From: UBA11663 sp963933635
GTDB lineage: Bacteria; Bacteroidota; Bacteroidia; Flavobacteriales_D; Sanyastnellaceae
Direction: 5' to 3'
Assembly: GCA_963933635.1 (NCBI GenBank)
Contig: CAWVVM010000001.1
Span: forward strand, 1-64,000
DNA: 64,000 bases
The number at the start of each line of letters is the position of its first letter. Positions within the stretch are counted from its first letter, which is position 1. This document shows positions 7,901 to 16,105 of this stretch, piece after piece. The position numbers and the translations under genes are program-made. The notes beneath the pieces were generated by a model. That model was not told the DNA's origin and did not search any database. It saw only the letters and a list, made by a program, of their open reading frames with translations.

Positions 7901-9565
7901 TCAGTCGTTGTTGCAGTCAATTCCAAAGTTGGCGAGCAACGACAACAGGTCATCCACGGAAATGGCACCGTCGCCGTTCAAGTCATTTGTGCAATCATTG
8001 ATGCAGCCAAACTCCCCGAGCATCACCAAGATGTCGGCCACAGAGACCAGCAGGTCGCCGTTCAAGTCACCTACGCATGCTGGCCCCTCACAGGAGCTGT
8101 TGTCTCCATTGCACACGCCACAGTCGTCTTCGACAGCGCTGCCACCACAGTTTCCTTCACAGTCCACAGAAATCAGGCAGTTGCCGTCACAATCAAAGTT
8201 GGGCTCTGCGAATGCACATGAGCCGTCGTCGACGGTGGCTTCTGCATTGAAATTGCATGCTGCGTTGTCCAGGCATCCCGTGATGATCTCTACTTCTGCT
8301 CCATCGATGGTGCCGTCGCAGTTGTTGTCCACATTGTCACCTGTTCCTGGAGCGCCGAAGTAAATCGCGGCGTTTGTGTCGTCGCAGTCTTGGTCATTGA
8401 ATGCGTAGGGCAGGACGTTGTTGGGGTCACAGGCATTCACCAACACCTCAGGGTTGCCGTACCCGTCGCCATCCAAATCCTCGTACACCTCCAAACCATC
8501 GAAGACGAGCAACTGGGCCGATTCATTGAAACTTGCCAACTGCGTCTCGACCAGGTTCAAAATGGCCGTGGTGCTGTTGGACACCGTCAATTCACCAGCC
8601 CCAGATGGGGTGAAGTCACTTGACCCTAAAAAGTCATCACTGGTTAGAACCCCATCCGAATCGTAGAATGCAATGTTGTACGTCGTACCTGCATCAAGCG
8701 GAATGTTGAACCCACTGATGGTTGGTGTCTCGTTGCCATCAACATAGGCAGATGTGTAAATTCCCCCTTGAGGCCCACTCAAAACGAAGTAAGGGTCAGG
8801 GGACCCAAAAAAGTCCTCAATGTCTTGTCCCCATCCACCTCCAAGCGAAGTGATGTTGACGGAGGTCAATGAAAGTTCGTTCACCACAGTTTCAAGCGAC
8901 ACAGTGTACGTGCCGGGGCTGGTGTAGGTGAATGAAGGGTTCAAGGCATTGGAGGTCTCTCCGTTGCCAAAGTCCCACGCGTAGGTTGCGCCTGCATCCG
9001 TGATGAGGTTGGTTCCTTGAACGGTGAGGGGCGCACAACCTTGGTTGGCGCTCAAAGCAAAGGAGGCATTGGCACCTCCGTCTTCACCTGGCTCCACCAC
9101 CAACGGCAAGCTGAAGCTCTCATTGACCACTTGTTCAAAGCCAAAGGCTGACACCAAAACGACGACGCTGATTTCCACAAAAAACGAACCGCTGACCAAC
9201 GGAACTCCACAAACAGAGGAGCATCCATAGTATTCACCATTTCCTGGATTGTACACCCCATCGGGGTTGTTGGGTGCGAACTCCAAGCCAAAAGGCAATC
9301 CGGTCACAGAGGAAATGGTCACCGTCAACAAGGTTGCCTCGAGCCCCGAACCAGGATCCACCACTGAAGGAGGCAAGTTGAAGGTGGCTGTCGCCGCGTA
9401 AGGCTCGCCTTGGACGGCATTGGGAAGCTGCTCAGGACAAAGGACTGGAAAGTCCACGGCCAAGCAGGTGAGGTCGGGTGTACACGTTTCACATTGGGCA
9501 ACTCCTTGATGGCTCATGCCCAAGAGGCCGAGCGTCAAGAGGAAGGAAAAAAAGGTTGATTTCAT
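7901..9565 (-). CDS. Secreted PKD-domain protein with MopE-like motif and double dockerin-like tail
   Basis: About 554 residues from ATG 9565, which begins a signal peptide (MKSTFFSFLL... GVAQ). The N-terminal 170 residues are a beta-rich region with Cys pairs. A PKD domain lies near 175-245 ('YAWDFGNG', 'YTSPGTYTV'). Further on, a 'DLDGDGYG...CDDTNAAI...DNNCDG' metal-binding motif of the MopE type (about 370-435) and one 'ACNFNAEA' Cys repeat are visible. The last 55 residues repeat the four-Cys dockerin-like module ('GDLNGDLLVSVADIL', 'NDLNGDGAISVDDLL'). There is no T9SS type A motif. It lies 23 bp downstream of the protease gene and is likely in the same transcript. Confidence 0.82.
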   Translation of the reverse strand: MKSTFFSFLLTLGLLGMSHQGVAQCETCTPDLTCLAVDFPVLCPEQLPNAVQGEPYAATATFNLPPSVVDPGSGLEATLLTVTISSVTGLPFGLEFAPNNPDGVYNPGNGEYYGCSSVCGVPLVSGSFFVEISVVVLVSAFGFEQVVNESFSLPLVVEPGEDGGANASFALSANQGCAPLTVQGTNLITDAGATYAWDFGNGETSNALNPSFTYTSPGTYTVSLETVVNELSLTSVNITSLGGGWGQDIEDFFGSPDPYFVLSGPQGGIYTSAYVDGNETPTISGFNIPLDAGTTYNIAFYDSDGVLTSDDFLGSSDFTPSGAGELTVSNSTTAILNLVETQLASFNESAQLLVFDGLEVYEDLDGDGYGNPEVLVNACDPNNVLPYAFNDQDCDDTNAAIYFGAPGTGDNVDNNCDGTIDGAEVEIITGCLDNAACNFNAEATVDDGSCAFAEPNFDCDGNCLISVDCEGNCGGSAVEDDCGVCNGDNSSCEGPACVGDLNGDLLVSVADILVMLGEFGCINDCTNDLNGDGAISVDDLLSLLANFGIDCNND

Positions 9566-9588
9566 GGTTGAAATGGGCTGGTTGAAAT

Positions 9589-11925
9589 TCAGCAATCAGA
9601 TCCAAAAGCTGCCAGGAGGGCAAGTACATCAGAAACGTTGACACTGCCGTTGCCGTCCACATCGACGCTGCACTCGCTTGCGCAGCCGAATTCAGCCAGA
9701 ACAGCAAGCACATCTGCCACAGTGATGGATCCGTCTTGGTTCAAGTCTTCTGGACATGTGCTTGGGCCTTCCTCATCTGTGGAAAGGAAGCCGTCGCAGT
9801 TGTTGTCGATGCCTTCTCCTGTGCCAGGCGCATCGGGATGCACAGCAGCATTGGTGTCGTCACAGTCTCCACCTACCAAGGTGATTCCCGCCTCGAGAGG
9901 TGGACACCAGTCGGCAATGGCGTCGTCGCCATAGCCATCTCCATCGCCATCCACGTACACCAAACTGTAGGGAAGAATGCACGATCCATCGTCCACTGTC
10001 GCGTCCGCATTGTAGTTGCAGGAGAAGACTTGCGTGCAGCCTGGAATGTCAGACCCGCCAGCATCCACACAGAAGTTGTCGACGGCTTGGACGCCAAAGT
10101 TTCCACCGTTGACCATTTGGGCAAGCACATTGCCATCGTTGTCGGTCAAAGTGTAGTTGCCCACCACGCCATTGTATTGGAGGCCATCGCCATAGCTGTC
10201 ATTGACAGTCAGAACATAGCATCCTGTGGCCACGCATGTGGAAGCCGTGTAGGTCGTTTGTGCGCCAGAATAAGGCCCACCTTCCAAGACGACATTGCCG
10301 TTTTCATCGGCAATGCTCCAAGTGGTTTCGCCAGCATAGTCGTCCGTCAGCAATGTGAAGTCCAGTCCAACCCCTCCAAGCACACATGAACCATCGTCGA
10401 CGATGGCATCGGAATCATAGTTGCATGCCGCTGGGTTGGTGCAACCTCCGCAAGAACTGTTGTCTCCACCACAAACACCACATTGGTCGTTGACGGTGCA
10501 AGAGCCATCGTCAAAAATAGCGAGCTCGCTGTAGTTGCAAGCACTGGGGTCCGTGCATCCGTTGTCGGTGTCGAATCCAGTGGGGTATCCGTCAAGCACC
10601 AAAGTACCTGTGTTTTGGGGGTCGAGGTATTGGCTGACGCCGAGTCCCCAACTCACATTGAATCTTCCGTAGAAATCGTACGCTCCGTTGTTCACCGTGC
10701 CAGAGCATGCCGCGGCGCCTCCATAAAGTTGGCCAATGATGCGGTGGTTTTGGTCAAAAAGAGGCGAACCCGAAGAACCAGGCTCTGTCACACCGTCCTC
10801 CCATGCATCGATCCACCAAACCTGAGCGCCACCAGTGGCGTCTTCGTAGGGGCTGTTCTCTTCAAAGCAAATCTTCTTCACGTCCCCAGATGGGTGGTGA
10901 ATACCTGTTGCATTTTCCGGTGATGCCCCTGTCGCATCCCATCCCACAAATTCGACGTCCCAGTTGGAAGGGGGCGCGGAACTCAGTTCAATCAAAGCGA
11001 CATCGGAGCCTCCATCGGCCACCAAAAGAGTGCCGCCAGAAATGCTTTGTGAGGTTGGGCCTGTGCTGCCAGAGCAGGTGCTGCTCTCGTGGTTGAAGTA
11101 GTACGTCCATGAGTTGGGGGTGCCCAAGCAGTGGTTCGCCGTCAAGAAGTAAGGGGTGCCATCGTTGGCTGTGTTGTTGACCAACGCTCCAGTGCAAGCG
11201 GCGCTTCCACCATTCACAATCAAGGCCACTGACTTTTTCTCCACCTGCCAGTCTGCTCCTTCGGGACAATTGACGTTGATGTTGCACGCGCCACTGTTGC
11301 CAAATGGCCCATAGGAGGCATTCTCGGCCTCGATTTCAGCTTGTCGGCGCAACAGAGAACGGTACCCTTGAACAGCCTGCTCCACCACAATGGAGGGTGC
11401 TTCTGTCATGGAGGCCGGCTGACGGTACTCCAACACAGCGCCTTGACCTTCCACCAAGCTTAGGGCCAATCCGCCCCAATCTTTGTGGTTCTGATAGGTG
11501 AATGACCCAATGAACTGGGTTCTGTCGGCGTTGTAGACAAAGAGCTCACCTCCCTTGGGGACTTGAAAGCTGGACAAGTAAAAACTCCAACTTGTGGCAT
11601 TGTCTGACCGCACAGCAAGTCGCCAAACGGCATGGTCACCTTCCATTGTCCAGTCACCGCTGTTCTCGGTCGTCCAATCGACGATATGCTCGATTCCAAA
11701 GCGCCAAGGTGCATCCTTGAACTGAGCCGTTCCCGCATCTTCTGCCGCAAGAATCTCCAGATCCAATGGAGCGAAGTTCTTGAATTCGATGTCAACCGGA
11801 AACTCTGTCGCCCAATGCAAAGGACTTCCGCCTTGCGAAATTTGTGCGATTGCCTGTTGTGGCAGGCACATGACCAAGAGGAGGGTTCCCAACACAGGGG
11901 AAAGAAGGAGGTTGATGAGACGCAT
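9589..11925 (-). CDS. Secreted trypsin-like serine endopeptidase (lysyl endopeptidase-like) with double dockerin-like tail
   Basis: The 778-residue product starts with a signal peptide (to about residue 28). A propeptide-like beta domain occupies about 30-200. The S1-type protease domain (about 205-440) shows a full catalytic triad: His265 in 'TANHC', Asp308 in 'GSDVALIEL' and Ser385 in 'PGSSGSP', with disulfide cysteines typical of Achromobacter/Lysobacter lysyl endopeptidases. After it come two Cys-rich 'ACNY' repeats, a beta domain (about 520-620) with 'NDSYGDG', another Cys repeat, a MopE-like metal-binding motif (about 658-711) and the four-Cys dockerin-like tail (724-778). It should cleave proteins outside the cell. 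Substrate preference cannot be read with confidence. It is the first gene of the minus-strand cluster. Confidence 0.88.
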   Translation of the reverse strand: MRLINLLLSPVLGTLLLVMCLPQQAIAQISQGGSPLHWATEFPVDIEFKNFAPLDLEILAAEDAGTAQFKDAPWRFGIEHIVDWTTENSGDWTMEGDHAVWRLAVRSDNATSWSFYLSSFQVPKGGELFVYNADRTQFIGSFTYQNHKDWGGLALSLVEGQGAVLEYRQPASMTEAPSIVVEQAVQGYRSLLRRQAEIEAENASYGPFGNSGACNINVNCPEGADWQVEKKSVALIVNGGSAACTGALVNNTANDGTPYFLTANHCLGTPNSWTYYFNHESSTCSGSTGPTSQSISGGTLLVADGGSDVALIELSSAPPSNWDVEFVGWDATGASPENATGIHHPSGDVKKICFEENSPYEDATGGAQVWWIDAWEDGVTEPGSSGSPLFDQNHRIIGQLYGGAAACSGTVNNGAYDFYGRFNVSWGLGVSQYLDPQNTGTLVLDGYPTGFDTDNGCTDPSACNYSELAIFDDGSCTVNDQCGVCGGDNSSCGGCTNPAACNYDSDAIVDDGSCVLGGVGLDFTLLTDDYAGETTWSIADENGNVVLEGGPYSGAQTTYTASTCVATGCYVLTVNDSYGDGLQYNGVVGNYTLTDNDGNVLAQMVNGGNFGVQAVDNFCVDAGGSDIPGCTQVFSCNYNADATVDDGSCILPYSLVYVDGDGDGYGDDAIADWCPPLEAGITLVGGDCDDTNAAVHPDAPGTGEGIDNNCDGFLSTDEEGPSTCPEDLNQDGSITVADVLAVLAEFGCASECSVDVDGNGSVNVSDVLALLAAFGSDC

Positions 11926-11970
11926 TGAATCAGTTTTGGTTAGGATGCAAAATACAGCTTTTGACCCAAA

Positions 11971-11978
11971 TAACTTTG
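11971..11978 (+). promoter_or_regulatory. -7 box (TAACTTTG) in the yebC leader
   Basis: This is an exact TAnnTTTG match in the 157-bp divergent gap between the protease gene and yebC. It is 104 nt before the yebC start, and 3 nt before an ATG that opens a 46-codon frame ending at 12122. Confidence 0.45.
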
Positions 11979-12082
11979 CGCATGTCGAAGAAAGGATGCT
12001 TTTTGTCGAAAAAGCAGTGGGGGACAGTGGTCATTTGGTTTCCCAGTGTCCTGCGGAATATCTTCGCCACAAACGATTTCTC

Positions 12083-12814
12083 ATGGGACGCGCATTCGAA
12101 TTCAGGAAGGAACGGAAAATGAAACGCTGGGCAGCCATGTCCAAAATTTTCGCCCGTTTGAACAAGGACATCATCCTCTCGATCAAAGAGGGTGGAGGGA
12201 TTGCGGATCCTGACACCAACTCCCGGCTCCGCGCCGTATTGCAGAATTGCAAGGCGGCCAACATGCCCAAGGACAACATCGAGAGGGCGATCAAGAAGGC
12301 CACCGACAAGGACACGTCCGATTACAAGGAGGTCACCTTTGAGGGCTACGGGCCGCATGGCATTGCCATCTATGTGGAGACCGCCACGGACAACAACAAC
12401 CGCACCGTGGCCAATGTCAGATCACACTTCAACCGTGGAGGTGGACAATTGGGCACCACAGGCTCTGTGGAATTCATGTTCAACCGCATGTGCTTTTTCA
12501 ACCTCGTGGACAACGGAATGGATCTGGACGATTTGACCTTGGAGTTGATTGACTTTGGTGCCGAGGAGGTGGAGCGCGACGAAGAAGCCCAGCAGTTGAT
12601 TGTCACCGCTCCATTTGAGTCGTTCGGGGGGCTCCAATCCAAACTCGAGGCCGATGGCATGGAAATCGTGGAATCCGGTTTGGAGCGGGTCCCCACCACG
12701 ACCACGGCCTTGGGGCCAGAGCAAACGCAAGAAGTAGAGGCCTTGGTGGAGAATTTGGAAGGGGACGATGACGTCCAGGCGGTGTTCCACACCATGGAAC
12801 CTTCCTTGGGTTGA
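12083..12814 (+). CDS. YebC/PmpR family translation or transcription factor
   Basis: The product has 243 residues, as expected for the family. The start at 12083 (MGRAFEFRKERK) matches the Bacteroidota form of the family, in which the usual MAGHSKW opening is replaced by MGRAFE. Family features are visible: 'KDIILSIKEGGGIADPDTN', 'AANMPKDNIERAIKKA', 'YGPHGIAIYVE' and 'NRTVANVRSHFNRGGGQLG'. YebC proteins have long been annotated as DNA-binding regulators. More recent work on family members assigns them a role in translation through polyproline stretches and other hard sequences. It is divergent from the protease gene and is followed after 68 bp by the Asp-box protein. Confidence 0.93.
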   Translation: MGRAFEFRKERKMKRWAAMSKIFARLNKDIILSIKEGGGIADPDTNSRLRAVLQNCKAANMPKDNIERAIKKATDKDTSDYKEVTFEGYGPHGIAIYVETATDNNNRTVANVRSHFNRGGGQLGTTGSVEFMFNRMCFFNLVDNGMDLDDLTLELIDFGAEEVERDEEAQQLIVTAPFESFGGLQSKLEADGMEIVESGLERVPTTTTALGPEQTQEVEALVENLEGDDDVQAVFHTMEPSLG

Positions 12815-12882
12815 TGGCGCCATCCCAGTACCTTTTGCCCTTGAAGTGAAACCTCCTCGCATTTCTTGCGTATTTTCAAGGA

Positions 12883-15800
12883 ATGCACCTCCTTCAGGAC
12901 ATCCCACAGCGACCTTGGACACCCTCCTTTTTGGGAGGCTTGTTTCTGTTGGTGCTGATCATTCCTGAGGGTTGGGCTCAATCGCATTGGTCCGAGGGGA
13001 TGACCCGCGGCCATGCCTCCTTTGAGGAAACGCGGACTGCCTTCGAGGTGGCTCAACCGTCCTTTCCAGAAGCCCGTTCATGTGGCGAAAAGCCTTTTCG
13101 CCGATGGGCTTGGTGGATGGAAGAACGCGGGGCGTCAATCTCAGAAATTCCTGCTACATCGTGGTGGGAGGAGACGTCCACTCGGCGAAGCGCCTTGGGC
13201 TTTGCGGGACCTGCATCTTCCACTTTGGCCTGGCGTTACATCGGCCCTGTAGATGACGACAAAGTTCCTGTGCATGGCGGTGCTGGAAGAATCAATGCGC
13301 TCGAGGTCCTGGAAGGCCAACCTGACACTTGGTGGGCCTGTGCTCCGTCTGGTGGGCTCTGGCGAAGCGAGGACGCAGGTCAATCTTGGAGCGTTTTTGG
13401 CATCGACGCGTTGGCGCCTTTGGGCGCATCAGATGTCTGGGTCAATCCAGACAATGCAGAACATGTTTGGTTGGCTACAGGGGATGGGAATGGCGGAGAC
13501 ACCTACAGCATTGGAGTGCTTGAAACATGGGACGGTGGGCAGTCATGGCAGCCATTGGAGCTCGCCTTTTCACCAGATCAAGGCCGCCGAATTTACAAGG
13601 TCGATCGACATCCCACCTTAAACCATGTCTTCTGGGTGGCCACTGACCTTGGGCTTTTTGTCTCCGAAGACAGTGGCACAACCTTTGACCTTCGTGCGCC
13701 AGGCAACGTCCGCGATTTTGTTTGGATGTCCGACAGCATCGCTGTTCTAGCCGTTCAAAATGCTGGGATTTTAAGAACAGCAGATGCTGGCCAAACTTGG
13801 TCGGAAACCATTCTGCCCGAAGACCTTGGGAGCATGGGACGGATCCAAGTGGCAGCTGAGAATTTTGGAGAGGCCACCAGCCGGGATACTGTCTACGCCG
13901 TGGCAGGACATTACTTCCAACAAAATTTTCTTGGATTTTGGCGAAGTGCAGATGCCGGATTGACGTGGGAGGCCCTTGCCACCCGTGAAAGCGGTCCCAA
14001 CATGCTTGGCTACACCATTTCCGGGGCTGACTTTGCAGGCCAGGCATTCTGGGATTTGTGCTTGGAGGTCGACCCCCAGAATGCGGAACACGTGGTTGTG
14101 GGAGGAGTGAACGTTTGGGAAAGCACGGACGGAGGCGCCAACTGGAATTGCCCATTGCATTGGCAGGGTGCTGACGAGGCTTTGTATACCCATGCTGATC
14201 AACACGACTTTGTCTTTTTGCCCGATGGGGACCTCCTCATTGCCAACGACGGTGGTGTCTTTAGATGGGAAGTGACCGGTTCATGTGTCGACAAGAGCGC
14301 AGGATTGCAAATTACGCAGGGCTATGCCTTGGGTTTGGATGCACGGAATCCTTCCCAATACCTTTTAGGCACCCAAGACAACGGCACTTTTTATGCCACT
14401 CCCGAGGTGACCTCACGTATTTTGGATGGCGATGGATTCCATTGCTTTGTGGACACGGCAGTGGCAGATCGATTGTATGCTTCAGCCTACTATGGGTTGC
14501 TCTACCGGACCGACGACGGGGGACGAACCATGACGGGCATCGCAGATTATTTCCAACCCTCTGGGCCCAATGAACTGGGCGCTTGGCAAACACCGTTTCA
14601 GATGCACCCTGGGGTTCCAGGCCGCATTGTGGCCGCCAAAAAATCGTTGCACTTTTCAGAAGATGGTGGTGATTCCTGGGAGACTTGGGGAGGGATGGGC
14701 ACCGTGAGGAGCACAGCATTGGCGCTTCATCCCACTGAGCCTGAAGTGGCCTTGGTGGCCAAAAACAATGCGCTGTACTGGAAGGGCGTGGGAGATGTAG
14801 ATTTTGATCTGGTGCAAGGCTTGCCCGGACACCACATCGGCGACATCGCCATTTCGCGAGAACATTCGTCAACATGGTTTGTGGCTTTCTCGGATTACGA
14901 GGAAGATGCCCAAGTTTGGAAAACCGAGGACGCCGGCATTCATTGGGACAACATCAGCGCGGGTTTGCCAGCACTGCCTGTGCATCAACTGTTGGAACTT
15001 GACAATGGAGATTGGTGGGTAGGGTCTGACATGGGCGTTCACGCTTGGAATTCAGCGCAAAGTCAATGGGAGGACATGGGCTCGAACTTGCCCTTGGCAC
15101 CTGTGGTGGATTTGGCACAAGATCTCCTCTTGAACCGGGTGGTAGCAAGCACTTACGGAAGGGGGCTCTGGGCCATTGGCCTGGAAGATGCCCCTGTATC
15201 AATGGCAGTGGTGGTGGGGCTCGACGCTCCAAGCACGCAATGCGCGAATCTGTTGCAAGGCACCCCTTGGATCCACAACGCTGGAGCCGATACATTGTGG
15301 TCAGTCGACTTGGAAGTCACGGCGGAGTCGCCCTGGTCAGGGGTGGCAACGACCACGATGGTTGCGGCTTTCCCACAAGGTTTGGCGCCTGGCGCTCAGG
15401 GGCAGGCCGGAGGTTTTTTGCTTGAGGTCCCTTTTGTGGGGGAAGCCCATTTGCGCATTCAACCCTTGAACAGCGAAGGTGATGCCGATGGGAGCGCCTA
15501 TCCCACAACCCTTTGGTCGAGTGGCCTAGGACACAACATGACCATGACGTGGTGGGCGGATTGCGAAAGTGTGGACATGTCTTGGGACTTGTTCAGAGAC
15601 GACACCCCATCCAGCGCGCTTTTGGCCAGCGTTCCACTGGCAGCAGGGGACACCATGGAGACCTCATGGTGCCTTTCGCAAGGCTGCCATGCCTTCGTTT
15701 GGACGGACCAAGGGGGCGATGGGTTTTCAGGAGACGACTGCGGAGAGCCGGGCGGATTTGTGTTGCGCGGTCCATTTGGCGAAGTGATCCATCAGGCTGA

Positions 15801-16035
15801 AGAAATAAGCTTTGACCCGACACTCACTTTTGAGTTTTGTGTTGAATTGCCTTGGTGCTATGCAGACTACAACGGAGATGGTGAGCACACAGTAAGCGAC
15901 CTGCTGACCTTGCTGTCAGAATTTGGATGTTCATTTGATTGCTTCACAGACAACAGTTTTGACGGTGCTGTTAGCGTGGAAGATCTCATGAACATGCTCA
16001 CGGTGTATGGCTCGTCCTGTGTGGTGGAACCGTGA
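12883..16035 (+). CDS. Secreted Asp-box (BNR/sortilin-like) beta-propeller protein with double dockerin-like tail
   Basis: The 1050-residue product has a signal peptide ending near residue 33 (PEGWAQ). A large propeller region (about 105-770) carries at least nine Asp-box motifs of the form S/T-x-D-x-G-x-(S/T)-W, such as 'SEDAGQSW', 'TWDGGQSW', 'SADAGLTW' and 'STDGGANW'. These are typical of VPS10/sortilin and glycoside hydrolase family 74-like propellers. The sialidase-type catalytic set was not identifiable, so no enzymatic activity is claimed. A Cys-containing beta domain follows (about 885-988). The last 60 residues are the same four-Cys double dockerin-like module found in the protease cluster, though this gene lies on the opposite strand. 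Confidence 0.85.
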   Translation: MHLLQDIPQRPWTPSFLGGLFLLVLIIPEGWAQSHWSEGMTRGHASFEETRTAFEVAQPSFPEARSCGEKPFRRWAWWMEERGASISEIPATSWWEETSTRRSALGFAGPASSTLAWRYIGPVDDDKVPVHGGAGRINALEVLEGQPDTWWACAPSGGLWRSEDAGQSWSVFGIDALAPLGASDVWVNPDNAEHVWLATGDGNGGDTYSIGVLETWDGGQSWQPLELAFSPDQGRRIYKVDRHPTLNHVFWVATDLGLFVSEDSGTTFDLRAPGNVRDFVWMSDSIAVLAVQNAGILRTADAGQTWSETILPEDLGSMGRIQVAAENFGEATSRDTVYAVAGHYFQQNFLGFWRSADAGLTWEALATRESGPNMLGYTISGADFAGQAFWDLCLEVDPQNAEHVVVGGVNVWESTDGGANWNCPLHWQGADEALYTHADQHDFVFLPDGDLLIANDGGVFRWEVTGSCVDKSAGLQITQGYALGLDARNPSQYLLGTQDNGTFYATPEVTSRILDGDGFHCFVDTAVADRLYASAYYGLLYRTDDGGRTMTGIADYFQPSGPNELGAWQTPFQMHPGVPGRIVAAKKSLHFSEDGGDSWETWGGMGTVRSTALALHPTEPEVALVAKNNALYWKGVGDVDFDLVQGLPGHHIGDIAISREHSSTWFVAFSDYEEDAQVWKTEDAGIHWDNISAGLPALPVHQLLELDNGDWWVGSDMGVHAWNSAQSQWEDMGSNLPLAPVVDLAQDLLLNRVVASTYGRGLWAIGLEDAPVSMAVVVGLDAPSTQCANLLQGTPWIHNAGADTLWSVDLEVTAESPWSGVATTTMVAAFPQGLAPGAQGQAGGFLLEVPFVGEAHLRIQPLNSEGDADGSAYPTTLWSSGLGHNMTMTWWADCESVDMSWDLFRDDTPSSALLASVPLAAGDTMETSWCLSQGCHAFVWTDQGGDGFSGDDCGEPGGFVLRGPFGEVIHQAEEISFDPTLTFEFCVELPWCYADYNGDGEHTVSDLLTLLSEFGCSFDCFTDNSFDGAVSVEDLMNMLTVYGSSCVVEP

Positions 16036-16093
16036 CCAGCGAAGCCGCCAGCATCCTTTTCCATCGACTTGTGAGACATGATTCCAGTGGGCG

Positions 16094-16101
16094 TACTTTC
16101 G
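16094..16101 (+). promoter_or_regulatory. -7-like box (TACTTTCG) 4 nt before a start codon
   Basis: One mismatch to TAnnTTTG. It ends exactly 4 nt before the ATG at 16106, which implies a leaderless or nearly leaderless mRNA. Confidence 0.45.
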
Positions 16102-16105
16102 CGTC

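Noticed and set aside
12883..16035. Sialidase annotation for the Asp-box protein
   Set aside because: Asp boxes alone do not show enzymatic activity; the Arg triad and catalytic Tyr/Glu were not identified.
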